A stretch of DNA of 64,000 nt from Firmicutes bacterium CAG:882 (GTDB lineage Bacteria; Bacillota; Clostridia; Lachnospirales; Lachnospiraceae): assembly GCA_000435595.1 (NCBI GenBank), contig FR895451.1:1-64000 (forward strand), written 5' to 3'. The position numbers and the translations under genes are program-made. Below the pieces are notes generated by a model. That model was given only the letters and a program-made list of their open reading frames with translations, made no database searches and had not been told where the DNA came from. Position 1 is the first letter of the stretch. Each line of letters opens with the position of its first letter. Positions 44,635-54,742 of this stretch are shown in pieces.

Positions 44635-46668
44635 ATGAAGAAATCAGATCTGTTTGTCGGTTTGTATATTCTTGCTGCAGTTGTTTTCCTTATTGTATCG
44701 ATTCCGAGCGCAGTACTTGATATACTGCTTGCATTTAACATTGCTGTGGCACTTGTTATTTTGTTCATGGCACTTTTTTCAAAGGAACCGCTGGATATGC
44801 AGGCTTTTCCTACAATCCTGCTGTTTACCACAATATTCCGTATATCGCTCAATGTATCGTCGACTAAGCTTATTTTAGGAACAGGTGATCCTGGTAATGT
44901 CGTCAGAGTGTTCGGTCAGTTCGTGGGAGGCAATGATATTGTAATAGGTGTCATCGTATTCCTCATTCTTATCCTTGTACAGTTCATGGTAATCAATAAA
45001 GGTACCGAGCGAGTTGCCGAGGTAACGGCAAGATTCACTCTCGATGCCATGCCCGGTAAGCAGATGGCTATCGATGCCGATTTGAATACGGGAGCCATAA
45101 GTGATAAGGAAGCGATTGCAAGAAGAGAGAAGCTTCAGCAGGAATCTTCATTCTTCGGAGCCATGGACGGTGCTACCAAGTATGTTAAGGGAGATGCGAC
45201 GGCTGGTCTTGTAATTACTGCCATAAATATTGTCGGCGGTGTTATAATGGGAGTTGTGCGTCAGGGAATGAGCATCAATGATGCGTTAAGTACATACACA
45301 ATTCTCACTATCGGTGACGGACTTGTAAGCCAGATACCTTCACTTCTTATATCACTCTCGACCGGTATCATTATCACCAAGGCAACTAAGGAAAAGGATC
45401 TCTCGGAAGAACTTGTCACCGAGCTGTTCTCCATGCCGAAGGCATTCTTTATGGTAGGTGGTGCCATGGCATTTCTCGGTGTGTTTACACCGCTTCCTTG
45501 GTACATATTTGTTCCGTTCGGTGTGCTTCTCATTGTATGGGGAAATATTCAGAAAAAGAGACAGGATATTGGCGCAATTGAACAGGAGGCTGACAACGCG
45601 GACGAGGAAGCTAACGAGATAAGGAAGCCGGAGAATGTCACTTCGCTTCTTCAGGTTGACCCGATTGAACTCGAATTCGGATATGGAATTATTCCTCTTG
45701 CCGATGCAAATCAAGGTGGTGACCTTCTTGACCGAGTTGTAATGATAAGGCGACAGATAGCGATTGAACTTGGAACGGTTGTTCCAATCATAAGATTGCG
45801 AGACAATATTCAGCTCAATCCTAATCAATACATAATAAAGATTAAAGGTATCCAGGTCAGCGAGGGAGAAATCCTTTTTGACCATTACATGGCGATGAAT
45901 CCTGGATATGTGGAGGAGGAGATTACGGGTATTCCGACCTTCGAGCCTTCATTTCACCTCCCGGCAATATGGATTACGGAAGGACAGAGAGAGCGTGCTG
46001 AGTCGTTGGGCTACACGGTTGTTGACCCGCCTTCAATAATTGCCACACATTTGACGGAGGTTGTGCGCTCGCATATTGCAGAGCTCCTCACAAGACAGGA
46101 TACGCAGAACCTTATCAACAATCTCAAGGAGAATAACCCTACGCTTGTCGAGGAGCTTGTGCCTAAGCTTATGAATGTCGGTGAGATTCAGAAGGTATTG
46201 CAGAATCTTCTCGAGGAAGGTATATCCATAAGAGACCTTCTCACAATTTTTGAGACTCTTGCAGACCATGCAGCAACAACCAGAGATCCCGATATTCTCA
46301 CGGAATATGCAAGGCAGAGCCTTAAGAGAGCTATATCCAATAAATACTTTACGCCTAATGAGACGACGAGCGTTGTCACTCTTGACCCGACTGTTGAGCA
46401 GGAAATCATGGGCGCAGTAAAGCAGACAGAGCAGGGGGCATATCTTACGCTTGCACCTGACAGAACACAGAAGATTGTCGATTCCGTCAAGCAGGAGGTT
46501 GAGAAGCTTGAGAATATGGGCAAGTCTCCTATTGTCATAACTTCTCCTATTGTGAGAATTTATTTTAAGAAATTAATCAATGATTATGTGAGTGATTTGA
46601 CTGTGGTTTCGTACAATGAGATTGAGCCGAATGTCGAATTGCAATCAGTTGGGATGGTGACTGCATAA
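44635..46668 (+). CDS. flhA: Flagellar export gate protein FlhA
   Basis: The 677-residue protein has eight membrane helices in the first half and a cytoplasmic export-docking domain in the second. The FHIPEP-family signature RISLNVSSTKLIL and the loop TARFTLDAMPGKQMAIDADL (quoted in part: FTLDAMPGKQMAIDADL) are present. AAGGAGG precedes ATG 44635. The stop is directly followed by the flhF ATG. Confidence 0.97.
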   Translation: MKKSDLFVGLYILAAVVFLIVSIPSAVLDILLAFNIAVALVILFMALFSKEPLDMQAFPTILLFTTIFRISLNVSSTKLILGTGDPGNVVRVFGQFVGGNDIVIGVIVFLILILVQFMVINKGTERVAEVTARFTLDAMPGKQMAIDADLNTGAISDKEAIARREKLQQESSFFGAMDGATKYVKGDATAGLVITAINIVGGVIMGVVRQGMSINDALSTYTILTIGDGLVSQIPSLLISLSTGIIITKATKEKDLSEELVTELFSMPKAFFMVGGAMAFLGVFTPLPWYIFVPFGVLLIVWGNIQKKRQDIGAIEQEADNADEEANEIRKPENVTSLLQVDPIELEFGYGIIPLADANQGGDLLDRVVMIRRQIAIELGTVVPIIRLRDNIQLNPNQYIIKIKGIQVSEGEILFDHYMAMNPGYVEEEITGIPTFEPSFHLPAIWITEGQRERAESLGYTVVDPPSIIATHLTEVVRSHIAELLTRQDTQNLINNLKENNPTLVEELVPKLMNVGEIQKVLQNLLEEGISIRDLLTIFETLADHAATTRDPDILTEYARQSLKRAISNKYFTPNETTSVVTLDPTVEQEIMGAVKQTEQGAYLTLAPDRTQKIVDSVKQEVEKLENMGKSPIVITSPIVRIYFKKLINDYVSDLTVVSYNEIEPNVELQSVGMVTA

Positions 46669-47871
46669 ATGATAGTTAAGAAATATACGGCAGCAACCGA
46701 GACGGAGGCGGCACTCAAGGCAAAGGAAGACCTTGGTGCAGGTGCGGTTGTTCTTAATGTCAAGACAATCAAGCAGAGAGGTATTGCGAAGCTCTTCAAG
46801 AAGAATTATGTTGAGATAACCGCTGCGCTTGAGGAAAAGGAGAATGTAACAGCGGCTCCGGAGATAAAGAAGCAGCCCGCACCAGATTATCAGGCACTAA
46901 GTGCCACAACAGAGAAAGCCATTGAGAAGAAGCTTGACACGCTGCACAATCTTTTGGCAGACCAGATAAAGAAAAATGAGGATGACAAGCTGAGAACAGA
47001 GGAACAGCCTAAGGAGCAGAACCAGCCTAAGCAGGAGGAGATTAAGGAAAACAGCAATTTTAAGTATCTTAAGCTCATCTATAATAAGCTTATTGATTCT
47101 GAGGTGGAGGAGAAGCTTGCAAATATCATAATTGAGGATATTGATTCGTCGCTCAAGAAGGAATCAAACATAGACAGTATAATCTCCGCGGTGTACCAGA
47201 AGATAATACTAAAGCTCGGAGAGCCTGTTGTCATAGATGTCTCCTCCGGAAGAAATATTGTATTTTTCATGGGACCTACAGGAGTTGGAAAGACCACGAC
47301 GATAGCTAAGCTCGCTTCTGATTTTAAGCTCAATAAGGGTATTAAAGTGGCAATGATAACTGCTGACACATATCGTATAGCCGCTGTGGAACAGCTTAAC
47401 ACTTATGCAGGTATTCTTGATATTCCTGTTTCTGTTATTTTTTCGCCGAGTGAGCTTGTCGATGCTGTCAGAAACTACAGCGAATATGATCTCATACTCG
47501 TTGATACGGCAGGAAGGTCACACAGGAATCTTGAACAGCTTGGAGAGATACAGGAGCTTATAAAGAATATTGAGGATGCACAGTCAGACCTTAAGGTAGA
47601 AAAGTATCTTGTCGTCAGTGCTACAACAAAGTACCGTGACCTGATAAACATTGCAGATGCATATAAGGATATTAAGGATTACAAACTTTTGTTCACAAAA
47701 TTAGACGAGACGAGCGCGTATGGAAATCTGCTCAACCTCAGAAACAGGACAGGGGCACCGTTGTCATATACGACATGTGGACAGAATGTACCTGATGATA
47801 TTGAGGTTACGGACGTACAGGGACTTGCAAAGCAGCTTATAAGCGGAGCTGCAAATACACCGCTTGGATAG
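46669..47871 (+). CDS. flhF: Flagellar biosynthesis GTPase FlhF
   Basis: The 400-residue protein is an SRP-type GTPase. A variable, Lys/Glu/Gln-rich basic N-region precedes the NG domain with G1 GPTGVGKTTTIAKLA, DTAGR (VDTAGRSHRN) and TKLDET. It places flagella at the right site and in the right number together with FlhG, which follows. Translation starts without a gap after flhA. Confidence 0.95.
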   Translation: MIVKKYTAATETEAALKAKEDLGAGAVVLNVKTIKQRGIAKLFKKNYVEITAALEEKENVTAAPEIKKQPAPDYQALSATTEKAIEKKLDTLHNLLADQIKKNEDDKLRTEEQPKEQNQPKQEEIKENSNFKYLKLIYNKLIDSEVEEKLANIIIEDIDSSLKKESNIDSIISAVYQKIILKLGEPVVIDVSSGRNIVFFMGPTGVGKTTTIAKLASDFKLNKGIKVAMITADTYRIAAVEQLNTYAGILDIPVSVIFSPSELVDAVRNYSEYDLILVDTAGRSHRNLEQLGEIQELIKNIEDAQSDLKVEKYLVVSATTKYRDLINIADAYKDIKDYKLLFTKLDETSAYGNLLNLRNRTGAPLSYTTCGQNVPDDIEVTDVQGLAKQLISGAANTPLG

Positions 47872-47898
47872 GAACATCATGTAGGAAGGAGAGCATAC

Positions 47899-48810
47899 AT
47901 GGACCAGGCTGAGAGATTGAGACAGATGGTACAGCAACAAAATAGAGGCAGTCAGGCCGGTGATGCTGATGCAGTCAGACATGCAAGGATTATTACCGTG
48001 ACGAGCGGCAAGGGTGGAGTCGGAAAATCCAGCTTTGCAATAAATCTTGCTCTTATGTTCAGAAAGCAGGGAAAAAGAGTTATAATTTTTGATGCTGATT
48101 TCGGGCTTGCGAACATAGAGGTTATGTTTGGGGTTATTCCGAAGTATACGCTTGCAGACTTAATGTTCAGGGGCAGGGAATTGAGTGAAGTTATATGCGA
48201 TGGACCTGACGGAGTAATGTTTGTGTCAGGCGGGTCGGGAATAGCAAGACTGGTAAATCTTGATAAGGAACAGATAAGAAGACTTGTCGGTAAGTTATCG
48301 GAGCTTGACAGTATAGCAGATGTTGTGATTGTAGATACCGGGGCGGGAATATCAGGCAGCGTACTTGAATTCGTTGCCGCAAGTCCGGAGGTTGTTCTTG
48401 TTGCCACACCGGAGCCGACATCGATAACAGATTCGTATGCACTGCTCAAAGCACTTAGTATGTTTCAGGGATTTGATAATGAACATACTAAGATAATGCT
48501 GCTTGGCAACAGAACCACATCTCCAAGAGACGGGGTGAATATGTATGAAAAGCTTTCAACTGTCGTCGACAGATTTCTGAATCTTAATATTGAGTATTTA
48601 GGATGTATTCCGGCGGATGATTTTGTTGTTAAGGCAATTATGAAGCAGTCACCTGTTGTCATGGAATATCCTAATTCGTCTGCATCGAAGTCATTTGTTC
48701 AGATTATGGGAAGGTTGAGCGATGGAAGCACACAGACAGGCATTGCAAAGGGAAAAAGAGGTATTGGAAATTTTTTTAATAATGTTTTAAAACACAATAA
48801 CAGATTCTAA
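47899..48810 (+). CDS. flhG: Flagellar number regulator FlhG (MinD-like ATPase)
   Basis: The 303-residue protein starts with the DQAxxLR motif (DQAERLRQM, residues 2-10) that activates FlhF. The deviant Walker A is SGKGGVGKSSF, and FDADFGLANIEVMFG and VDTGAGIS follow. A C-terminal amphipathic helix (NFFNNVLKHN) could bind the membrane. The family is also called YlxH or FleN. Confidence 0.95.
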   Translation: MDQAERLRQMVQQQNRGSQAGDADAVRHARIITVTSGKGGVGKSSFAINLALMFRKQGKRVIIFDADFGLANIEVMFGVIPKYTLADLMFRGRELSEVICDGPDGVMFVSGGSGIARLVNLDKEQIRRLVGKLSELDSIADVVIVDTGAGISGSVLEFVAASPEVVLVATPEPTSITDSYALLKALSMFQGFDNEHTKIMLLGNRTTSPRDGVNMYEKLSTVVDRFLNLNIEYLGCIPADDFVVKAIMKQSPVVMEYPNSSASKSFVQIMGRLSDGSTQTGIAKGKRGIGNFFNNVLKHNNRF

Positions 48811-48825
48811 GAGGAGCGTTTATTT

Positions 48826-49542
48826 ATGGAAAAAATATTAGTTCCGGGTGGAAGGCTTGAGCTGAATGAAATAATATCTGACAAGACAAAGAAAGCAAAT
48901 ACTTATCTCAGCCAGATTTATGATATTGATGAGAAAGAGAAGAAAGTGTCAATTGCCATGCCGTATAAAGAGGGACGCTTGGTGGTCCTTTCTATGGGGA
49001 TGAGTTTTGATGCTTTTTTTTATTCTAAGACGAGACTGTATCACAGCAGAGTAACAATTGTAGACAGATATAAGAGCAATAATCTGTACGTGCTTGTGGT
49101 TGAGCTTAAAACTCCGCTCAACAAAGTACAGAGAAGACAGTTCTTCAGATATGAGGTGTCGATGCCGGTAAGCTATATGCTGATGGATAACGATGCAATT
49201 ACAGTGTATGAAAAGACAGGGGAGCTTCCGGACAGCATGACGGAGGGCAGGCTCACGGAAGGGCAGACAATAGATATAAGCGGAGGCGGGCTTAAATTCG
49301 CCGGTGCACATATTGAGAAGGGTTCCATGGTATATATACAATTATTTTATACGCTTGGCTCGGCACTGTACTGCTTGAGAACAGCGGCAAGCGTGGTCGA
49401 ATCAGTAAATCCGCCGGGCAGAAGAGATGTTTTTCATAACAGGGTAAGCTTTGAGAATGTCAAGAGTGATGACAGGGAACTTTTTATAAGATTTATTTTT
49501 GAGGAAGAGCGCAAGCAGAGACAAAATGAAAGGGGGAAATAG
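48826..49542 (+). CDS. PilZ-domain c-di-GMP-binding flagellar brake protein (YcgR-like)
   Basis: The 238-residue protein has an N-terminal YcgR-like domain and a C-terminal PilZ domain. The c-di-GMP motifs are RRQFFR (R104-x3-R108) and DISGGGLKFAG (D-x-S-x-x-G). Ligand-bound YcgR proteins slow the motor by touching MotA or the switch. The position between flhG and cheB fits that role. With a pilus locus in the same window, c-di-GMP might also favour surface attachment, but no link is shown here. Confidence 0.9.
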   Translation: MEKILVPGGRLELNEIISDKTKKANTYLSQIYDIDEKEKKVSIAMPYKEGRLVVLSMGMSFDAFFYSKTRLYHSRVTIVDRYKSNNLYVLVVELKTPLNKVQRRQFFRYEVSMPVSYMLMDNDAITVYEKTGELPDSMTEGRLTEGQTIDISGGGLKFAGAHIEKGSMVYIQLFYTLGSALYCLRTAASVVESVNPPGRRDVFHNRVSFENVKSDDRELFIRFIFEEERKQRQNERGK

Positions 49543-49547
49543 TTTAT

Positions 49548-50714
49548 ATGGCAAAGAAAATTTTGATAATTGATGACTCTGCACTCATGAGAAGGGTCAT
49601 ATCTGATATAATAAAAACAAATAAACAATATGAGGTTGCTGATTTTGCAACGGATGGTCTTGACGGTTTTGACAAGATTGTTTCTCATCCTAAGCTCTAC
49701 GATGCAATTATTCTTGATATAAATATGCCGAAGATGAATGGTCTTGAACTTCTTGAGATGCTTCAGAAGAACAGGATTCAGGAGACGGTAATTGTTGTCA
49801 GCACGGTTGCAAAGGAGGGGGCGAAGGAGACAATCAAAGCACTTGAACTCGGCGCATTTGATTTTGTCACTAAGCCTGAGAACTTTATCGAAGCTAAGGG
49901 TGAGAACTTTAAGCAGCGCATACTTGATATGCTTGAAGTTGCCACGGCAAGCAGCACTAAGGCTTCAGTCATCAGCTCAATGCCTATAACACAGAGCATC
50001 AATACGAAAGCTACCACAATGAGAACTTTCGTGACGGCTAAGAACGAGAGAAGTACCGAAGTGTCAGGAAGAACAAAAGTACAGCCGGCGATGACGGTGA
50101 GAATGAGTGACCATAATCTGTATAAGAAGGATAAGGTCAACAGAATAGTTGCTCTCGCATGCTCCACCGGTGGCCCAAAATCACTTCAGCAGGTGATTCC
50201 GTATCTTCCGGCGGACATGGATGCAGGTATGGTTGTTGTACAGCATATGCCTGCCGGCTTCACTAAATCACTGGCAATGAGGCTTAATGAGATAAGCAAG
50301 GTTAAGGTGAAGGAAGCCGAGGACGGTGATATCGTAGAGAAGGGAACCGTATACATAGCTCCGGGGGGAAGACATATGCGTCTTACACGAGCCGGAAGCA
50401 CTGCGAAGGTTGTACTGTCTGACGAACCTCCGGTGGATGCTTTAAGACCGTGCGCGAATGTGATGTATGAGTCACTCAAGGATTCGCCGTATGACGAGAT
50501 TGTATGTGTAGTTCTCACAGGAATGGGTGCCGATGGAACTAAGGGCATCAAGCTTCTTAAGGAGAAGAAGAAACTGCACGTCATAAGTCAGGATGAGGCA
50601 AGCAGTATTGTTTATGGAATGCCAAGGTCAGTTGCGGAAGCGGGACTGACAGATGAAGTAAAACCACTTGAAGAAATCGCTGATGCGATAACAAGAAACA
50701 CGGGGGTGCGCTAA
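49548..50714 (+). CDS. cheB: Chemotaxis methylesterase CheB
   Basis: The 388-residue protein has a receiver domain with Asp57 (ILDINMPKMNG), a Ser/Thr-rich linker and a methylesterase domain. The catalytic triad is visible: Ser in ACSTGGPKSL, His in VVVQHMPAGFT, Asp in LTGMGADGTKG. It removes methyl groups from chemoreceptors and can deamidate them. No receptor or CheR gene is in the window. The stop touches the cheA ATG. Confidence 0.96.
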   Translation: MAKKILIIDDSALMRRVISDIIKTNKQYEVADFATDGLDGFDKIVSHPKLYDAIILDINMPKMNGLELLEMLQKNRIQETVIVVSTVAKEGAKETIKALELGAFDFVTKPENFIEAKGENFKQRILDMLEVATASSTKASVISSMPITQSINTKATTMRTFVTAKNERSTEVSGRTKVQPAMTVRMSDHNLYKKDKVNRIVALACSTGGPKSLQQVIPYLPADMDAGMVVVQHMPAGFTKSLAMRLNEISKVKVKEAEDGDIVEKGTVYIAPGGRHMRLTRAGSTAKVVLSDEPPVDALRPCANVMYESLKDSPYDEIVCVVLTGMGADGTKGIKLLKEKKKLHVISQDEASSIVYGMPRSVAEAGLTDEVKPLEEIADAITRNTGVR

Positions 50715-52814
50715 ATGGACGTAAGCCAGTATTTAGAGATTTTTATTGATGAGACAAAAGAACATTTACAGAATTTGAACGATCTTCTCTTAGTATTAGA
50801 GAAGGAGCCTGAGGATAAGGCCACAATCAACGAGATATTCCGTGCTGCACATTCGCTTAAGGGAATGGCGGGTACAATGGGATACAAGAGAATGCAGAAT
50901 CTTACACATAATATGGAGAATGTATTCTCGGAGATCCGCAATGATAAGATGAAGGTAACGGCGAGTCTTGTAGATACCTTATTCCAGTGCCTTGATGCAT
51001 TAGAGGCATATCTTTCCAATATTCAGGAGACATCTGACGAGGGAACTGAGGACAATGAAGCTATAATCAAGCTTCTCAATGAGTTCCTTGCCACAGAGGG
51101 AAATATTGCGGCACAGCCACAGACAGAAGCTCAGCCTGCACAGGCAGCGGCACCTGTGGCTCAGTCGGAAGGTTCTGATGATTTGGCAAAGTATAAGAAG
51201 AGTACACTTGCCGATTTTGAGATGCATGCGATTAATGAGGCACGCAGAAAGGGAATGAAGGCGTATGGATTTACCGTATATCTTGATCCTAACTGCATTC
51301 TTAAGGCTGCGAGAGCATTCCTTGTTTTTAAGGGAATCGAGGAAGTAGGAGAGATTATCAAGTCCGACCCGTCAACACAGGATATTGAGGATGAGAAGTT
51401 TGAACTTGATTTCAGCGTGTTTGTTGTATCTAATGAGAGCTTCGACAAGGTGCTCGGTGTGATTAAGAACGTATCCGAGATTAAGAATGTTGTCGGCGGC
51501 GAACTTGAGGAAATCAAGGATGAGACGACAACAACGGCACAGCCTGCTGCAGTAGCAGCGGAAGCACATCCTGAGAAGGAAAACAGTGCTGCACCTGCTA
51601 AGACGGACGAGAAGAAGGCTGCCGCACCTGCTAAGACAGGCAAGCCTGTGGCCAACCGTTCCGTGCGTGTAGATATTGACAAGCTCGATACACTTATGAA
51701 TCTTGTGAGTGAGCTTATTATTGCAAAGAACGGTCTTGTTTCAATTAACAATTCTGCAAGCGAGAATTCGACAGTGGGAAGACAGAATTTCAATGAGCAG
51801 ATTGAATATCTTGAGAGAGTTACCACATCACTTCATGAGTCTGTTATGAATGTCCGAATGGTACCTATTGAGACTGTTGTCAACAGATTCCCTAGAATGA
51901 TTCGTGACCTGAGTAAGAAGCTTGATAAGAAGATGGAACTGTACATGACAGGTGAGGAGACAGAGCTTGACCGTACGGTAATCGATGAAATCGGCGATCC
52001 TCTTATGCACCTGCTCAGAAACTCAGCAGACCACGGACTTGAGCATGCCGATGTGCGTGCACAGAGAGGCAAGCCTGAAGTCGGTACGATTTTCCTCAAT
52101 GCTTATCAGGATGGCAACAATGTAGTTATCGAGGTAGGCGATGACGGTAACGGTATCGATGTTGAGAAGGTCCGCAACAAGGCAATCGAGAAGGGTACAA
52201 TCACTCCTGAGCAGGCTGAGGCAATGACTGATAAGGATATCATTGATTTACTTTTCCGTCCGAGCTTCTCCACATCAGAAAAGATTACAGATGTATCCGG
52301 AAGAGGTGTCGGTCTTGACGTTGTTAAGTCCAAGATTGAGGCTCTCGGCGGAGATGTAGAGGTTAAGACAAAGCTTGGCGAGGGAAGTACATTTATCGTA
52401 AGACTTCCTCTTACGCTTGCCATTATTCAGGCACTCATGGTTAAGCTTGGTGATGAGCAGTATGCTATTTCACTCGGCTCAATTGAGACACTTGAGGATA
52501 TAACAAAGGACGATATAAAGTATGTTAATTCCAAGGAAGTTATACATTTAAGAGATAAGGTTATTCCTATCATACGTCTTGGCAGGCTTCTTGATGTTGA
52601 GTCAAGCAATGAGGACAGTGATAACATGACGGTTGTTATTGTCCGTAAGGGAGAAAAGAGAGCAGGTATTGTTGTGGACAGTCTTATAGGACAGATGGAG
52701 ATAGTAATCAAGTCACTCGGAAGCTACATCAATGTCAACAAGATGATCAGCGGTGCAACAATTCTCGGTGATGGCGATATCGCTCTTATCATTGATGCAA
52801 ATACTCTTGTATAA
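50715..52814 (+). CDS. cheA: Chemotaxis histidine kinase CheA
   Basis: The 699-residue kinase has an HPt domain with phosphorylated His46 (FRAAHSLKGMAGT), a P2 CheY/CheB-docking domain between two Ala/Pro/Lys-rich linkers (about 135-155 and 275-315), a dimer domain, the ATPase domain with N-box MHLLRNSADHGLE and G-boxes, and a C-terminal CheW-like domain. It is the central chemotaxis kinase. Length and order are normal. Confidence 0.97.
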   Translation: MDVSQYLEIFIDETKEHLQNLNDLLLVLEKEPEDKATINEIFRAAHSLKGMAGTMGYKRMQNLTHNMENVFSEIRNDKMKVTASLVDTLFQCLDALEAYLSNIQETSDEGTEDNEAIIKLLNEFLATEGNIAAQPQTEAQPAQAAAPVAQSEGSDDLAKYKKSTLADFEMHAINEARRKGMKAYGFTVYLDPNCILKAARAFLVFKGIEEVGEIIKSDPSTQDIEDEKFELDFSVFVVSNESFDKVLGVIKNVSEIKNVVGGELEEIKDETTTTAQPAAVAAEAHPEKENSAAPAKTDEKKAAAPAKTGKPVANRSVRVDIDKLDTLMNLVSELIIAKNGLVSINNSASENSTVGRQNFNEQIEYLERVTTSLHESVMNVRMVPIETVVNRFPRMIRDLSKKLDKKMELYMTGEETELDRTVIDEIGDPLMHLLRNSADHGLEHADVRAQRGKPEVGTIFLNAYQDGNNVVIEVGDDGNGIDVEKVRNKAIEKGTITPEQAEAMTDKDIIDLLFRPSFSTSEKITDVSGRGVGLDVVKSKIEALGGDVEVKTKLGEGSTFIVRLPLTLAIIQALMVKLGDEQYAISLGSIETLEDITKDDIKYVNSKEVIHLRDKVIPIIRLGRLLDVESSNEDSDNMTVVIVRKGEKRAGIVVDSLIGQMEIVIKSLGSYINVNKMISGATILGDGDIALIIDANTLV

Positions 52815-52833
52815 CAGATGGAGGTAATATACT

Positions 52834-53304
52834 ATGGATGCTATAACAACAAGCCAGTCAACAGCAAGACAGTACATTGTCATTAAGCTGGGTGAAGAAC
52901 AGTATGGTATAAATATTAATTATATTGACAATATCGTAAGAATGCAGAAGATTACGAGAGTGCCTAAGGCACAGCATTATTTCAAGGGTGTAATCAACTT
53001 AAGAGGTGAGATTGTTCCTGTAATGAGCCTCAGACTTAAGTTCGGTCTTCCTGTTGATGAGATTACGGACAAGACAAGAATTATCATTATCAAGCTTGAG
53101 CAGCAGGCAACGGTTGGTCTTATTGTCGATCAGGTTAATGAGGTGGTAACTCTTGATGAAGATTCGGTTGAAAAGACTGCGATTGATGCTAACAATGATA
53201 TGGCAGGATACATAAGTGCAATAGGAAAGAGCAAAGGTGAGCTTATTTCTCTTCTCAACATTCAGCTTGCTATTGCTGATAAGGAACAAGCTAGGGAAGA
53301 ATAA
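52834..53304 (+). CDS. cheW: Chemotaxis coupling protein CheW
   Basis: The 156-residue single-domain protein connects receptors to CheA. The NLRGEIVPVMSLRLKFGLP core is standard. GGAGG lies upstream of ATG 52834, 19 bases after cheA. Confidence 0.95.
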   Translation: MDAITTSQSTARQYIVIKLGEEQYGININYIDNIVRMQKITRVPKAQHYFKGVINLRGEIVPVMSLRLKFGLPVDEITDKTRIIIIKLEQQATVGLIVDQVNEVVTLDEDSVEKTAIDANNDMAGYISAIGKSKGELISLLNIQLAIADKEQAREE

Positions 53305-53326
53305 AAATTGCCGGAAAGGAGATGTC

Positions 53327-53944
53327 ATGGCAGAAAGAGAACTTGACAAACTTAATGATTTACAATTTGACGTCTTAAAGGAAATCGGTAATATCGGAGC
53401 AGGCAATGCAACGACGGCACTGGCAAAGATGCTGAACACAAAGATTGATATGAATGTTCCGAGAGTTGAGATGGTTCCGTTTACGGAGCTTCCGGACACA
53501 TTTGGTTCTCCGGAGGAGGTTCTTGCCGGAATTCTTGTACAGCTTGATGGCGATATAAAAGGAATGATGATGTTCCTTGCAAAAGAGGAGTCGGCACATA
53601 CCTTGGTCAATTCGCTTATGGGCGGAATGGGAGTATCAGGTGACGGAACTTTTTCGGAGATGGAGCTTTCGGCTCTCAGCGAGATTGGTAATATTATTAT
53701 CGGAGCTTACCTGTCGGCAATGTCTAATCTAACTAATTTGAAGATTGCATCATCGGTTCCATATATATCGATTGATATGGCGGGCGCACTTTTAAGTGTG
53801 CCGGCGATTGAGTTCGGAAAGCTGGGTGACAAGGTTCTGCTTATTGAGACACAGTTTGGAGAACTTGACCTGGTTAACGGATATTTTCTTATGGTACCGG
53901 AGCTTGAATCGTATGATGTGATTCTTTCATCTTTAGGTATGTAA
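53327..53944 (+). CDS. cheC: CheY-P phosphatase CheC
   Basis: ATG 53327, five bases after GAAAGGAG, gives 205 residues. Two phosphatase helices are visible, each with the E-x2-N pair (EIGNIGAGNATTALAKML and EIGNIIIGAYLSAM). CheC acts on CheY-P and is stimulated by CheD, whose gene follows. With FliY it gives two CheY phosphatases in one operon, as in Bacillus. Confidence 0.95.
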   Translation: MAERELDKLNDLQFDVLKEIGNIGAGNATTALAKMLNTKIDMNVPRVEMVPFTELPDTFGSPEEVLAGILVQLDGDIKGMMMFLAKEESAHTLVNSLMGGMGVSGDGTFSEMELSALSEIGNIIIGAYLSAMSNLTNLKIASSVPYISIDMAGALLSVPAIEFGKLGDKVLLIETQFGELDLVNGYFLMVPELESYDVILSSLGM

Positions 53945-53969
53945 ATATTGTACACACAGGTAAAAGTAT

Positions 53970-54464
53970 ATGGGAAATATGATTAAAGTGGGAATGGCAG
54001 ACTTAAATGTCTGCCGTTATCCGGATAATTTAACTACATTAGGTTTAGGCTCATGTATCGGAGCATGCATCTATGACCCGGTGACTAAGATAATCGGTAT
54101 GTGCCATTATATGCTTCCCGACAGTACTTTGATTAGAAATAATCAGAATATAGCAAAATTCGGTGATACCGGAATTTTGGAGACGGTGGCAAGAATGGAG
54201 AAGATGGGTGCGGTAAGAAGCAGAATGGTTGCTAAGATTGCAGGGGGTGCGCAGATGTTCGCCGTGTCATCGGGAGCAGGCGCGAATGCATCCATGAAGG
54301 TTGGAGAGAAGAATGCTGAGTCGGCTAAGGTTAATTTTAAGAAGCTTGGCATTCGGATTATAGCAGAAGATACAGGACTTAATTACGGACGCACGATAGA
54401 ATTTTATTCTGCGGATGGCTCATTGTTGATTAAGGCAGTAGGAAAGGAACTTAAGCGTATATGA
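53970..54464 (+). CDS. cheD: Chemoreceptor glutamine deamidase CheD
   Basis: The 164-residue protein has the catalytic cysteine in LGLGSCIGACIYD and the histidine in GMCHYMLPD, and the KIAGGAQMF motif. It deamidates receptor glutamines and binds CheC. Its last four bases overlap the next gene. Confidence 0.96.
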   Translation: MGNMIKVGMADLNVCRYPDNLTTLGLGSCIGACIYDPVTKIIGMCHYMLPDSTLIRNNQNIAKFGDTGILETVARMEKMGAVRSRMVAKIAGGAQMFAVSSGAGANASMKVGEKNAESAKVNFKKLGIRIIAEDTGLNYGRTIEFYSADGSLLIKAVGKELKRI

Positions 54465-54709
54465 TTTTTAAAAATCTTCCCGCAATAATAACTTTGGTTG
54501 CGGCATTGGTTGCATGTGTTGTTACGTTTTTGTATCGATATGAGCTCACCAAGGCGTTGATTCTTATCCTTGCTGCAACGATTGTTTTTTTCATTATCGG
54601 CATGCTTGTAAGAACGCTGCTTAATCGTTTCCTAAATCCTCAGAAACAGGAAAGTGCCGATGAGAAGGCACCGGATACGGAAGAGAAAGATACGGAAGAG
54701 GACGAGTGA
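54461..54709 (+). CDS. Small two-helix membrane protein between cheD and sigD
   Basis: I do not recognise a named family. The 82-residue product has two membrane helices (about residues 6-24 and 31-52) and a charged tail (ADEKAPDTEEKDTEEDE). ATG 54461 overlaps cheD, so it is translationally coupled and very likely real. The place suggests a part in chemotaxis or motility, but nothing in the sequence shows what it does. Confidence 0.7.
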   Translation: MIFKNLPAIITLVAALVACVVTFLYRYELTKALILILAATIVFFIIGMLVRTLLNRFLNPQKQESADEKAPDTEEKDTEEDE

Positions 54710-54742
54710 AGAGGATAATGTTCATTGAGAGAGGGCTGCATA

